DNA of 64,000 nucleotides from Streptococcus sp. 29896 (GTDB lineage Bacteria > Bacillota > Bacilli > Lactobacillales > Streptococcaceae). Made by a program: the position numbers and the translations under genes. The stretch lies in assembly GCF_032594915.1 (NCBI RefSeq), contig NZ_CP118733.1:1984001-2048000 (forward strand), given 5' to 3'. Positions 1 through 8,234 of the stretch are shown here, piece by piece (the first letter of the stretch is position 1; each line of letters opens with the position of its first letter). Under the pieces are notes generated by a model. It saw only the letters and a program-made list of their open reading frames with translations, searched no databases and was not told where the DNA came from.

Positions 1-679
1 ACTCTGGTGCCAAGGCAGTAAAATCTGCCCACTCGTAGGGGTGGTAAAGTTTGGCGTACTCAGAACCCTCTTCATTTGACAGAACATACTTGGCAATCAT
101 GGCATCTAGTTCCAAACGTTTATCTAGGAGATCCTTGATTTCCTCATCACTGAAACCAAACTTAGGCAGGAGGGCTTCCTGGCTCTCACGCCAAGTCTTG
201 AGCAATTCTGCACCTTTTTCATGCCCTTCCTCATAGTAGGTCGTATCTGGCAAGATAATGCCTAGAGAATCTGCCCAGAGGACATTGGTGGTCGCATCCA
301 TAAAGTCAGGTGCCACACCGAAAGGCATGAGGTTTGGCTTGCCTGCCAACTCATATTCTGCCAACTTGCTGGTAAATTCTTCGAAAGAGTTGAGAGCCTT
401 GTACTCTGCAATCAAGGCCTGAGCAGGTTCTGCCCCCAAACGGTCACGGGTTTCATAGTCGGCTACTTGTTTGTGAAAAGCCACGAAGTTTTGCAAAACG
501 CTATCTTCTGGGACATCTTCTCCCGCCAACCAAGCGTTTGTCGTGTCAATCATGAGCTTTTCAATCTCATCCGCCAAGTCCGTGAAACCACCTGTTCTTG
601 GCTTATCGTCTGGAATCACAGCTGTTTTTGCCCATTCACCATTGACGTATTCGTAAAAATCATCTTGTAAACGTGTCAT
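1..679 (-). CDS. pepO: M13 family endopeptidase PepO, N-terminal part (cut by window edge)
   Basis: The reading frame is open from an ATG at 679 to the window edge, so about 226 residues are visible. The start MTRLQDDFYEYVNGEWAK is typical of streptococcal PepO, a neprilysin-like zinc endopeptidase that cleaves short peptides. The HExxH zinc site lies in the C-terminal half, outside the window. An AGGAGAAAA ribosome site lies just upstream of the ATG. It is separate from the tro genes, which read in the same direction and end 55 bp upstream. Confidence 0.85.
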   Translation of the reverse strand, partial: MTRLQDDFYEYVNGEWAKTAVIPDDKPRTGGFTDLADEIEKLMIDTTNAWLAGEDVPEDSVLQNFVAFHKQVADYETRDRLGAEPAQALIAEYKALNSFEEFTSKLAEYELAGKPNLMPFGVAPDFMDATTNVLWADSLGIILPDTTYYEEGHEKGAELLKTWRESQEALLPKFGFSDEEIKDLLDKRLELDAMIAKYVLSNEEGSEYAKLYHPYEWADFTALAPE

Positions 680-734
680 TGATTTTCTCCTTTGTCTTTC
701 TTAATGACTATAGTAACAAAAAATTCTGACAATT

Positions 735-1574
735 TCACTTATCAGATGACCGTGACCAAGTATTTTTTAGAATAATACTCGAACAAACTACAAGAAGGCT
801 GACAACGGCACAGGTCCCTGACATAGTTAAATCCAGTTGATTGGCCACTAAAAAACCTAGCGCAACCGTTAGAATAGCGATACCTTGCCCTAAAAGCAGC
901 AATTGCCAAAAGGATTTGACCCAACGTAGGGCAGCCATACTTGGTGCTACCAAGAAAACAATAACAGTCATCGAGCCAATCGCTTCAAAGGCCAGAACAG
1001 TAGTTAAGGAAACTAGAATCAAAATAACCATTTCTAAAATCCTTGTTCGTAAGCCAGACAAACGAGCATGGTTGCTATCAAATAGGTACACTTGTAAACG
1101 ATGGTAAGCCCAAACAAAAAATAGAACAATAACCAACCAAGCCAAACTCGACTTGACCAGACTAACAGGGAGTGACCAGGCTAGAACATCCATACGATGG
1201 AGCGGAGCAAAAAGTACTTCCCCCTGCAAAACCAGATCCACATCCAAGTGAACATTGCGAGCAAAAAGAGAAATAAGCAAAACCGCCACTGCAAAAAAGC
1301 AAGAAAAAACTAGACCTGTTGCGGCATCATGCGCTATCTTTCGACTATGCAGACGGTCAATGGCAAGAACCGATAATAACCCAAACAGACTGGCACCAAC
1401 TATTAGCAATGGCGAATCCAAACTATGACTAATAAAAAATCCCAGAACAATCCCAAGCAAGACAGAATGCGATAGCGCATCTGCCAACATCGATTGATTT
1501 TTTACAACCAGTATCGAGCCGATCAAACCACAAGAACTAGCAATAACCATCAAAATGAGTAATACTTCAAACAC
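735..1574 (-). CDS. Mn/Zn ABC transporter permease (TroD-like)
   Basis: An ABC-3 family membrane permease with about eight hydrophobic segments, near 279 aa. It is the second permease of the metal transporter and would pair with the product of 1567-2427 to form the channel. A longer frame opens at 1610, but GGAG followed by a GTG at 1574 gives a start (M)FEVLLILMVI that mirrors the MFEVFKEYS start of the sister permease, so I prefer 1574. It overlaps the upstream gene by 8 bp, which implies translational coupling. It is the last gene of the operon. Confidence 0.85.
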   Translation of the reverse strand: MFEVLLILMVIASSCGLIGSILVVKNQSMLADALSHSVLLGIVLGFFISHSLDSPLLIVGASLFGLLSVLAIDRLHSRKIAHDAATGLVFSCFFAVAVLLISLFARNVHLDVDLVLQGEVLFAPLHRMDVLAWSLPVSLVKSSLAWLVIVLFFVWAYHRLQVYLFDSNHARLSGLRTRILEMVILILVSLTTVLAFEAIGSMTVIVFLVAPSMAALRWVKSFWQLLLLGQGIAILTVALGFLVANQLDLTMSGTCAVVSLLVVCSSIILKNTWSRSSDK

Positions 1575-2427
1575 GACCATTCTCCTTTCTGACATAGGTA
1601 ACATACACAAATGCAGACAGGGTCAGACCTGTCAGACAGACGATAATAGTCGGTCCGGTCGACAAACCAGATACACTGGAGCTAATCCAGGTCCCTACGA
1701 AAGCCGACCCAATTGCAACGATTCCTGCCAGTAATAGACTCTTGTGATACGATTTTCCCAGCATCAAGCCAAAGACAGCTGGTGCAATCAAAAAACTACT
1801 CATCAAAATAGCTCCGACTAACTTTAATCCTACTGCAATTAGGCAAATCATCAAAAACATCGTCAACTGCTGCAAGTACTTTACACGAACACCAATAACC
1901 CTTGCAAAAGTTTGATCAAACAGATATAGCTTATAGTCTTGATAAAAGAAAGCAAACAATACCAAAGCCAATAGAGAAATAATTCCGATCAGTATCACAT
2001 CATCCAGCTGAATAAAGGCTGCCTGTCCAAATAGATAGGTTTGCAAGCCAGCCTGGGAAGCCCCTGCAAAGGCTTCATTTCCCTGAATAGCATTTTTCAA
2101 GACCATTCCCAAACCAAAGAAAGAAGCAGACACCAATGAAAGGGCATTGACTAGGCTGTGACCACCTTTTCGACGCAGCCAATGAACAAGCGCATAAGAA
2201 AAGTAGCCTGACAACACTGCTCCTAACAGCAAGTAGAGAGGATGTCGCGACTGAAAAATCATGAAAGAGACAATCACTCCAGGATAAGAAGCATGCCCAA
2301 GAGCATCCCCAAGCAAACTCTGTTTAGTAAGAACAGATATACTTCCGATAGTACTGGCTGCCACAGCTAGGCTGACGGTCCCTAAAGCAACTGTCCAGAA
2401 AGAATACTCTTTGAAAACCTCAAACAT
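1567..2427 (-). CDS. Mn/Zn ABC transporter permease (TroC-like)
   Basis: An ABC-3 family integral membrane permease of about 286 aa with many hydrophobic helices. The chosen ATG at 2427 has an AAAGGAGG site at ideal spacing; an in-frame upstream ATG at 2445 has none. It overlaps the ATPase gene by 8 bp. With the ATPase, the second permease and the lipoprotein at 3742-4665 it forms a TroABCD/MtsABC-type importer. The metal (Mn2+ most likely, Zn2+ possible) cannot be settled from sequence alone. Confidence 0.87.
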   Translation of the reverse strand: MFEVFKEYSFWTVALGTVSLAVAASTIGSISVLTKQSLLGDALGHASYPGVIVSFMIFQSRHPLYLLLGAVLSGYFSYALVHWLRRKGGHSLVNALSLVSASFFGLGMVLKNAIQGNEAFAGASQAGLQTYLFGQAAFIQLDDVILIGIISLLALVLFAFFYQDYKLYLFDQTFARVIGVRVKYLQQLTMFLMICLIAVGLKLVGAILMSSFLIAPAVFGLMLGKSYHKSLLLAGIVAIGSAFVGTWISSSVSGLSTGPTIIVCLTGLTLSAFVYVTYVRKENGRV

Positions 2428-3190
2428 GACTGCCTCCTTTGGCATTTCCTAAAAACAGCCCATTTCCTATGCCGTAGGTCGCCTGATAATTCTCACTTGT
2501 CAAAGTCTCATCCATCGGACCAGAGTCAATCACATGCTTATGAAGCCAGACAAGGTGATCAAAGTAGGCATCCAGCGTCGTTAAGTCATGATGAATGACA
2601 ATGGAAGTTTTCCCTTCACATTGGAACTCCTTGAGCATATCCATGATCATGATTTCTGTTGCCTGATCAATCCCTGCTAGAGGCTCATCCATAAGATACA
2701 ATTCTGCTTCCTGTGCCAGGGCTCTCGCTAAAAATACCCGCTGACGCTGCCCACCTGAAAGCTGATCAATCTGACGATGGCGTAAATCCGTAATTTTTAA
2801 CCGTTCTAGAGCCTGCTCAACAATCTGTCTATCAGCCTTAGTCGGTCTTCTAAACATCCCCTTACTATGAGCGAAGCGTCCCATCAGAACAATTTCAAAG
2901 ACTGTTGCAGGAAATTGCCAGTTTACTTGACTAGACTGGGGAATATAGGCTACTTTTTGAGCAATCAACCTCTCTAGACCTGCCTCCTGACCAAGCAAGC
3001 GAACCTGCCCTGTGTCAGGTTTTTCCAACCCCAAAATGACCTTGAATAGACTGGATTTCCCAGCACCATTTGGTCCAACAATAGCCGTCCGACTCCCTCT
3101 GGGAATCACCAAATTGACATCTTCTAAAGCCATGGTCTGGCTGGCTGTATATGCTAAATTGACATCTTTTAATTCAATGATTGCTGACAT
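2420..3190 (-). CDS. Metal ABC transporter ATP-binding protein (TroB-like)
   Basis: A 256-aa ABC ATPase. The Walker A motif GPNGAGKSS lies near residue 40, the signature LSGGQRQR near residue 144 and the Walker B YLMDEPLAG near residue 165. It powers the importer formed with the two downstream permeases. The ATG at 3190 has AGGAGG close upstream. Unusually for this operon type it is separated from the binding-protein gene by about 550 bp of non-coding DNA (see the repeat at 3228-3721). Confidence 0.9.
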   Translation of the reverse strand: MSAIIELKDVNLAYTASQTMALEDVNLVIPRGSRTAIVGPNGAGKSSLFKVILGLEKPDTGQVRLLGQEAGLERLIAQKVAYIPQSSQVNWQFPATVFEIVLMGRFAHSKGMFRRPTKADRQIVEQALERLKITDLRHRQIDQLSGGQRQRVFLARALAQEAELYLMDEPLAGIDQATEIMIMDMLKEFQCEGKTSIVIHHDLTTLDAYFDHLVWLHKHVIDSGPMDETLTSENYQATYGIGNGLFLGNAKGGSHV

Positions 3191-3227
3191 ATTTCCTCCT
3201 ATTTTTAAAAACGATATACCTCATTCA

Positions 3228-3721
3228 TACTCAATGAAAATCAAAATCAGACCAACCTACCAAGCTGAGAAAGTCGATAAGATTAAGATACCGTACCAAC
3301 AAATTGCTGGCAAACCCTATATATCGCTTATTTCAACACATCAGTACATAAATTTTTTTCGTAGAGCACCAATGCTTCCTTCAATCGTATGTTTATCAAT
3401 CTGTTAAAAATGGTCCAAAAACGGAAAGAACTCGACCTAGACCGAGTCCTTTTTACTACTCATTTGAAATCCCTATTCACGCACAGACTACTGATATATA
3501 ATGTCTCGCTGTGAACCAACAGCACCGAGGTCTACAAACAGTATTTCTAGTCAAGGACCTCAATAACTGGTGTGATTTGCTACTAACGCCTATCCTCCCC
3601 CAAGCGTTGCCACCTCCAATAGAAAGAGTCCTATACTGCTTGTGCTCGAAACAATTGATTATCCCTCATATCGGTACCTATCAACTCTATCTTCGGTAAT
3701 ATCTCTAGTCTTCATTGAATA
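3228..3721. repeat. Probable degenerate inserted repeat inside the tro operon
   Basis: About 494 bp between the binding-protein and ATPase genes holds no convincing gene. Its two ends are imperfect inverted copies: TACTCAATGAAAAT at 3228-3241, and TATTCAATGAAGAC on the minus strand at 3708-3721, identical at 11 of 14 positions. TACTCAATGAAAATCAAA-type ends are common in small streptococcal repeats of the RUP kind. A hairpin (ACTCG...CGAGT, 3430-3447, followed by T residues) lies inside and could attenuate operon transcription. The element class is an inference. Confidence 0.4.
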
Positions 3722-3741
3722 GCAAGTCCGTTCGACCTGTA

Positions 3742-4665
3742 CTATTTCAGATATTTAACCATCAATTTAACATTATGTTTGTACATGTCGATAAAGGTAT
3801 CACCTTCCTCGCCTTCTGGTGCCAAAGAATCTGAGAATAACTCCTTACCTTCGCCAGTAACAACTTCAACCTGACCGCCTTTGGCTTTTACTGCCTCTTG
3901 CAATTTCTCCATGCGTTCTGGATTAGTTGTAGACTCTGTAAAGATAGCCTTGATATTATGGTCAATGATTAGGTTAACTGTCTCAATCATGTCACTGTTA
4001 GCCACTTCTGAGTCGGTGCTCACGCCTTGAGGAGCATAGAGAGTGAAGTCATAACTAGCAGCAAAGTAATTAAAGGCATCATGTGGTGTTACCAAATAGC
4101 GACTTTCTTTTGGAATCACACTTAATTCTTTTTCTACCCAGGCATGCAAATCATCTAGCTGCGCTTGGTATTTTTCTGCATTTTTCTGAATCATCTCAGC
4201 TTTAGCAGGTAAGAGTTTTTGTAGTTCCTCTGAAGCTACAGCTACAGCTGACTTGTACAAGGGAATTGAAAACCAGAAGTGCGGATCGACAATCTCTTCT
4301 CCATCCTCATCCATCGTATTCAAGTCTTTTGCATTAAAGTTCTTAGATACTGCTACTCCGGTCTTCTCCAAAGCTTCAACCATTTTACCTTCAAAGTGCA
4401 AACCGTGGTAGAGAACGAGGTCAGCCTTTTGTAATTTTGATAAATCACTAGATTTGGCTACGTACAAATGAGGGTCTTCTCCTGCTGGAATCAGCAAATC
4501 ACGTTCCACCTCATCACCCGCCAACTGATAGACCATGTCATTGAGGAAGGAAGTAGTCACAGCCACTCTTGGCTTGCTAGAGCCTTCTGTGGTTTGCGAT
4601 GGACGACAAGCTCCTAGCCCTATTAGGGACAATAGCAGAGCAAAACTGAACAACATTTTCTTCAT
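3742..4665 (-). CDS. troA: Metal-binding lipoprotein of the Mn/Zn ABC transporter (TroA-like)
   Basis: A 307-aa cluster A-I solute-binding lipoprotein. The signal peptide ends in the lipobox LGAC (Cys about residue 20). Metal-ligand histidines lie in DPHLYVA (near residue 68), VDPHFWF (near 140) and TPHDAFN. It captures divalent metal outside the membrane for the permeases. The ATG at 4665 has AAAGGAG upstream; an in-frame ATG at 4695 lacks one. It is the first gene of the operon, under the operator at 4710-4723. S. suis TroA is known as a manganese uptake factor; the symbol rests on family and context. Confidence 0.87.
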   Translation of the reverse strand: MKKMLFSFALLLSLIGLGACRPSQTTEGSSKPRVAVTTSFLNDMVYQLAGDEVERDLLIPAGEDPHLYVAKSSDLSKLQKADLVLYHGLHFEGKMVEALEKTGVAVSKNFNAKDLNTMDEDGEEIVDPHFWFSIPLYKSAVAVASEELQKLLPAKAEMIQKNAEKYQAQLDDLHAWVEKELSVIPKESRYLVTPHDAFNYFAASYDFTLYAPQGVSTDSEVANSDMIETVNLIIDHNIKAIFTESTTNPERMEKLQEAVKAKGGQVEVVTGEGKELFSDSLAPEGEEGDTFIDMYKHNVKLMVKYLK

Positions 4666-4709
4666 ATAGGTTCTCCTTTTATTTTTATTAAGCATACCTA
4701 ACTATATAA

Positions 4710-4739
4710 TTAGATTAAGCTAAAAAATTCATTTTGTCA
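4710..4739 (-). promoter_or_regulatory. troA promoter with overlapping DtxR/TroR-type operator
   Basis: On the minus strand TTGACA (4739-4734), a 17-bp spacer and TAATCT form a sigma-A promoter for troA. The -10 region lies inside a 14-bp near-perfect palindrome, TTAGATTAAGCTAA (4710-4723), which resembles DtxR/MntR-family operators. Metal-loaded regulator bound here would block RNA polymerase, giving repression of metal uptake when metal is plentiful. The divergent regulator gene starts 68 bp away, with a TATAAT at 4761-4766. Confidence 0.65.
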
Positions 4740-4790
4740 ACTGATTTTTAAATTTTTTGATATAATAGTTTCAGTAGAAAGCGAGTTCTC

Positions 4791-5450
4791 ATGACACCAA
4801 ACAAAGAAGATTACCTAAAATGTATTTATGAACTGGGTCAATTAGACCAAAAAATTACCAATAAACTCATTGCAGAGAAGATGGCCTTCTCCGCACCAGC
4901 CGTTTCCGAAATGCTCAAAAAAATGGTAGCCGAAGAGCTCATTTCTAAGGATGCCAAGGCAGGTTATCTCCTCAGCCAAACTGCCCTTGAAATGGTAGCC
5001 AGCCTCTATCGCAAACACCGCTTGATTGAGGTATTCTTAGTTGAGCAACTTGGCTACTCTCCAGAAGAAGTACATGAAGAGGCTGAGATTTTAGAACACA
5101 CCGTTTCAGATCGCTTTATCAATCGCCTAGACCTGCTACTGGAACAGCCTCAAACTTGTCCTCACGGGGGAAGCATTCCTCAAGCAGGACAACCGCTCAT
5201 CGAACGCTACCAGACACGGCTGTCACAGCTAACTGAGACAGGGAACTACCAGCTTGTCCGTATCCATGACTTCTATCAACTCCTTCAGTACTTGGAACAA
5301 CATGAATTAGCTGTCGGCGATTTACTAACCGTCACAGACTTCGACCACTTTGCCCAAACCATCACCATCCAGTACAAGGACAAAGAGCTCGCCGTCCCAA
5401 CAGCCATCGCTCAACAATTATTCATCGAAAAAAGCAATCGCCCAGCCTAA
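4791..5450 (+). CDS. DtxR/MntR-family metal-dependent transcriptional regulator
   Basis: A 219-aa DtxR-family repressor. The N-terminal winged helix includes EDYLKCIYELG and SAPAVSEMLKKM. The central dimerisation/metal domain includes HRLIEVFLVEQLG and EEAEILEHTVSDRFINRLD, followed by CPHGGSIP. The C-terminal SH3-like (FeoA) domain starts near residue 145. It is divergent from the tro operon and presumably represses it when loaded with Mn2+. Its stop codon lies inside a rho-independent terminator. Confidence 0.88.
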   Translation: MTPNKEDYLKCIYELGQLDQKITNKLIAEKMAFSAPAVSEMLKKMVAEELISKDAKAGYLLSQTALEMVASLYRKHRLIEVFLVEQLGYSPEEVHEEAEILEHTVSDRFINRLDLLLEQPQTCPHGGSIPQAGQPLIERYQTRLSQLTETGNYQLVRIHDFYQLLQYLEQHELAVGDLLTVTDFDHFAQTITIQYKDKELAVPTAIAQQLFIEKSNRPA

Positions 5451-5473
5451 ACAAGCTGAGCGATTATTTTTTT
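5436..5473 (+). terminator. Rho-independent terminator overlapping the regulator stop codon
   Basis: AATCGCCCAGC (5436-5446) pairs with GCTGAGCGATT (5455-5465) and is followed by a run of T. It serves the plus-strand regulator gene. The opposing minus-strand gene ends at 5464, so the two genes converge on this hairpin. Confidence 0.8.
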
Positions 5474-5739
5474 CTCACATTACGGAAAATAGATCTGGCT
5501 GCAAAAAATAGTTGCCCACATACATACACTAACCAAAGTAGGAAACCTATATAAAAACAGCCCAATAAAAAGTGAGGGTTATAGGTTAAAGGTTGCAAGA
5601 CAAACATGAGAATCCCTACCAAGCCCCACCGCATGCCCCAGGTCATCTTTCTCTGAATCAACCATTCCAGCCAATCTTCTCCAACTGAACTTCTGGTTTC
5701 CAGATACTCTTGATTAAGGTCTTGAAAAAATTTTCTCAT
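5464..5739 (-). CDS. Small membrane protein, function unknown
   Basis: A protein of about 91 aa. A charged N-terminus (MRKFFQDLNQEYLETRS) is followed by two hydrophobic segments, near residues 35-55 and 60-80, and a basic tail. I prefer the ATG at 5739, which has AGGTGG upstream, over the GTG at 5751. I do not recognise a family. It may form part of a small peptide-sensing or bacteriocin-like region with the CPBP proteases that follow. Confidence 0.6.
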   Translation of the reverse strand: MRKFFQDLNQEYLETRSSVGEDWLEWLIQRKMTWGMRWGLVGILMFVLQPLTYNPHFLLGCFYIGFLLWLVYVCGQLFFAARSIFRNVRKK

Positions 5740-5836
5740 ATTTCTGCCCACCTCTGCACTTGATAGTTAGCAATTATAAAATTGCCAACTTCCTCTCAGT
5801 ATACAGGCATTTCCACAAAATGTCTACTGTCAATTT

Positions 5837-6511
5837 TTATCCACCAATCTGCACCAAACCAAATAAAATTTGGAGGAATAAAATGGAGGCGTTATAGAAG
5901 CTATGTGCAAGTATAGTATCCGTCATTCGTCTATTGCACATATACAGATAGCCCAGATAAGCCCCTGTGATAAAGTGACCTAAAAATGCCACTGAAAAGT
6001 TCCAGGTATGACAATAAGCAAATAGAAGGGCAGAAAATACGATGACCATTTGAGGATGCTTAGGAAAATATTGGGCTGTTTTTTCTAACAAAATCCCCCT
6101 GTAAAGAAATTCTTCTAAAACTGGAGCAAACAAGACAACTGAGAGAGCCATCACCCAAAAATTATCCGAATTTAACTGATTGGCTGTATCCAAAGCATTA
6201 GAATCACTAGGGCTAAGCCTCAAATATTGCCAAAGGAGGTTCAGGAAAGTTTGTCCAGTAAATACCAGTGCTGTCATACCGACTATTTTAAAAATATTCA
6301 GCTTCTCTCTTGAAAAGACTTGATTCTTTACCATTCCTCGTCTGATGACAGAAAGTAGTGCCAATATTGCAAGACCAAGTCCTATCATGACTGCAAGTTT
6401 TAGTAGCACATTCTCTTGAAAGGCTGTTATCCCCACATAAACTGGAAATTGAATGAGCAAAGTGAGCAACAAGGTACCCACAGCTAAACCGATGGATTTT
6501 ATTATTTTCAT
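5837..6511 (-). CDS. CPBP family intramembrane metalloprotease
   Basis: A 224-aa CPBP (Abi/CaaX-like) membrane protease. The three conserved motifs are all visible: EEFLYRG near residue 134 (EExxxR), FAYCH near 162 (FxxxH), and the HFIT histidine near 178. Several transmembrane helices surround them. In streptococci such proteins often sit in bacteriocin or quorum-sensing loci as processing or immunity factors. The ATG at 6511 has AAAGGAGAG upstream. The next upstream gene is a regulator/CPBP chimera. Confidence 0.8.
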   Translation of the reverse strand: MKIIKSIGLAVGTLLLTLLIQFPVYVGITAFQENVLLKLAVMIGLGLAILALLSVIRRGMVKNQVFSREKLNIFKIVGMTALVFTGQTFLNLLWQYLRLSPSDSNALDTANQLNSDNFWVMALSVVLFAPVLEEFLYRGILLEKTAQYFPKHPQMVIVFSALLFAYCHTWNFSVAFLGHFITGAYLGYLYMCNRRMTDTILAHSFYNASILFLQILFGLVQIGG

Positions 6512-6574
6512 ATTCTCTCTCCTTTCCATTGTCATTTATAACCTACTCAATTGTTTTTCACAATGTTCACACCT

Positions 6575-7396
6575 TTAAACACTTATAACATTTAAAATGG
6601 TCACAATACTATTCGACAAGATATGTGCCACTATCGGATATTTGAGATGGTTCGTTTTATAGTAAATCCAAGAAAACAAAAATCCTGGAAAAAGTGCCGA
6701 CCAGAAACTCAAAGAAATTTCATAACTATGTACAAAAGCAAATAAAACGGCTGTAATTAACACGCTAATATTTAATGGATTCACTACACAAGAACGATGT
6801 GCTTGGTAAAGTCGTTCGTCAGCTTTCGCTAAATCCGATACTTTCCCGTAAAATTCAGTCTGACCTGTTTTCGTTTTTAAAATGACTTTATGTATTGTTG
6901 ATGATGTTTCAAAATAAAGGATGTCACTAAAAGGAACTTGAATATGAGCAGTTTCAGTTTTGTATACAAAAGAATTTTCAGCTACAGTATGATCAATATT
7001 TTCAAAAGCATGCACTAAGACATCTGATACTGCCTTTTGAAAGTCACTATCCTCTAGGCCTTTATCTATAAAATCTAAAGCAGAAACCCGATAACGATAC
7101 GTTACCGGCATAAATTCTGAGTGAGTTGTTACAAAGACAATAACAGCATAAGGATCGCGAGCACGGATTTCTTTAGCGATTTCCATTCCTTTCTTTTCTT
7201 CTCCTTTTATTTCAATATCTAAAAAGAAAAATTGGTGATTCCCCGCTTCCTCGATTGATTCCAATAATTGATTTGATTTACCAAAAACTTCTAGGAATTT
7301 ATACCTTACTGACGTTTCTTCAACACACCGCCTAATAGCATTTTCTAACCTGCTCTGCTGAAAAAAATCATCTTCTAATACAAAAATATTAAGCAT
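6575..7396 (-). pseudogene. Chimera: AgrA/ComE-type LytTR response regulator fused to the C-terminal half of a CPBP protease
   Basis: A 273-aa continuous frame. Residues 1-125 are a receiver domain (MLNIFVLEDDF, FFLDIE with the phospho-Asp, a Thr near FVTTHSE). Residues about 135-210 are the start of a LytTR DNA-binding domain (FVYKTETAHIQVPFSDILYFE ... HRSCVVNP). After NPLNIS the protein switches to CPBP sequence (FAFVH, then HILSN), with hydrophobic helices. The LytTR domain is cut before its last strands and the CPBP part lacks its EExxxR motif. Neither half is complete, so this is probably a scar of an in-frame deletion that removed the end of the regulator and the start of a protease gene. 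Confidence 0.75.
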
Positions 7397-7467
7397 AGCT
7401 ATCTCCTAAACTTTTGTAAGTTCTAATCGTTATTATAGCATATTTAGACAAAAGATAAGTGTCCAAC

Positions 7468-7496
7468 TTGACTTGATAGACCTGCCAATGTATAAT
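7468..7496 (+). promoter_or_regulatory. Promoter of the antisense RNA of toxin locus 1
   Basis: TTGACT (7468-7473), a 17-bp spacer and TATAAT (7491-7496) form a near-consensus sigma-A promoter on the plus strand. It fires toward the 3' end of the minus-strand toxin gene. Transcription would start near 7503. Confidence 0.75.
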
Positions 7497-7502
7497 AAAC
7501 AT

Positions 7503-7620
7503 AGAAAAAGGTAGTTGCTGGAAACAACTACCCCTTGCAGAACCGTTTAAGACGGTGGCTTAATATAAATTATTAAAAAATAACCGTGAACTCGCCAAAG
7601 TTACAGACGGTTATTTTTTT
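7503..7620 (+). ncRNA. Probable antisense RNA antitoxin (type I), locus 1
   Basis: A short transcript is predicted from the promoter at 7468-7496 to a terminator formed by AATAACCGT...ACGGTTATT plus a T run ending near 7620. It begins with a strong hairpin (GGTAGTTG...CAACTACC, from 7511). Its 3' end overlaps the last codons and the terminator of the minus-strand holin-like toxin gene, as in the txpA/RatA arrangement. That it acts as an antitoxin is an inference from architecture. Confidence 0.6.
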
Positions 7621-7712
7621 GTCGATTTTACCAATTCAAGCACTAACATCACGAGAGCGATAACAAAGTTACCAGCTACAAACATGAGTGTTAAGACCTC
7701 AAAGGTTGACAA
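7611..7712 (-). CDS. Putative holin-like type I toxin, 33 aa
   Basis: A 33-aa peptide with one transmembrane helix (FVAGNFVIALVMLVLELV) and a KSTKK tail, starting TTG-TCA-ACC (MSTFEVLTLM). This matches the small holin-like toxins (Hol-Tox/TxpA type) of Firmicutes, which damage the membrane. A TTG start at 7712 preserves the usual STFEVL start; the only in-frame ATG (7685) would leave 24 aa. It lies at the end of a structured mRNA that begins near 7925, and its 3' end overlaps the opposing RNA. Confidence 0.65.
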   Translation of the reverse strand: MSTFEVLTLMFVAGNFVIALVMLVLELVKSTKK

Positions 7713-7775
7713 GCTAAGACTTTCGACGTGAGAGTTTTGAAACGATATTTTTCAAAACTCGAGCTAGTGCGAGCC

Positions 7776-7874
7776 CTAGACAAATCTTATAGGATTTGTC
7801 GTTGCCAGATGAATAAGTTCACTTACCAGCTGGCTTGGGCTAGCCTTTCTGTTAGATTTTGATGATTTGCCCAT
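7776..7874 (-). CDS. Upstream small ORF in the toxin mRNA leader, 32 aa
   Basis: ATG at 7874 is preceded by AGGTGG at good spacing and opens a 32-codon frame (MGKSSKSNRKASPSQLVS...). The related locus at 16.3 kb has the same SKSxRKASPxQxVS stretch behind GGAGG, but it stops after 18 codons. The frame spans hairpins (GCCAG...CTGGC; GACAAATC...GATTTGTC). Either it is translated and couples to toxin translation, or the similarity reflects conserved RNA structure. I cannot tell which. Confidence 0.35.
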   Translation of the reverse strand: MGKSSKSNRKASPSQLVSELIHLATTNPIRFV

Positions 7875-7931
7875 AGGCACCACCTACCTTTCAGAAATTA
7901 GAGCCACCGTCTTTACTTTTCTGCAAAAACT

Positions 7932-7942
7932 ATTATAGCATA
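7932..7942 (-). promoter_or_regulatory. Extended -10 promoter of the toxin mRNA, locus 1
   Basis: Reading the minus strand, TATGCTATAAT ends at 7932 and is an extended -10 box. A weak TACAAT -35 lies 16 bp upstream. The mRNA would start near 7925 and run through the small ORF at 7874 into the toxin gene. Confidence 0.6.
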
Positions 7943-7986
7943 TTTAATAAAGAATTGTAGTCCAATTTACACATCAAAAAACCAGC

Positions 7987-8172
7987 CTACTTGGGCTGGT
8001 CTTCTTGGAGTCGTTCTTTAAGGCGACGACGGTACAAAATCTGCGAAGGGATAAAATAGAGAAAGCTCGCTAAGATAATCCATCGCTTATCGATTCCACT
8101 AAAGTAAATCACCAAAATCAAGGTGAAAGCCACCGTTAGGTAGAAAAAATGATTGGTCAGTAAGTTTTTCAT
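7987..8172 (-). CDS. Small two-helix membrane protein
   Basis: A 61-aa protein with two hydrophobic segments (FFYLTVAFTLILVIYFSGI and WIILASFLYFIPS) and a charged tail RRRLKERLQEDQPK. I do not recognise a family. It follows dtd in the same direction, and a GGAGG site precedes its ATG at 8172. Confidence 0.6.
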   Translation of the reverse strand: MKNLLTNHFFYLTVAFTLILVIYFSGIDKRWIILASFLYFIPSQILYRRRLKERLQEDQPK

Positions 8173-8234
8173 GGCAAACCTCCACGTCTAATTCTCTTTT
8201 AGTATATCAAAATAGACATAAAAAGTATAGACGA

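Noticed and set aside
3511..3699. 62-aa frame in the tro intergenic region
   Set aside because: No ribosome site and no protein-like pattern; it lies within the degenerate repeat.
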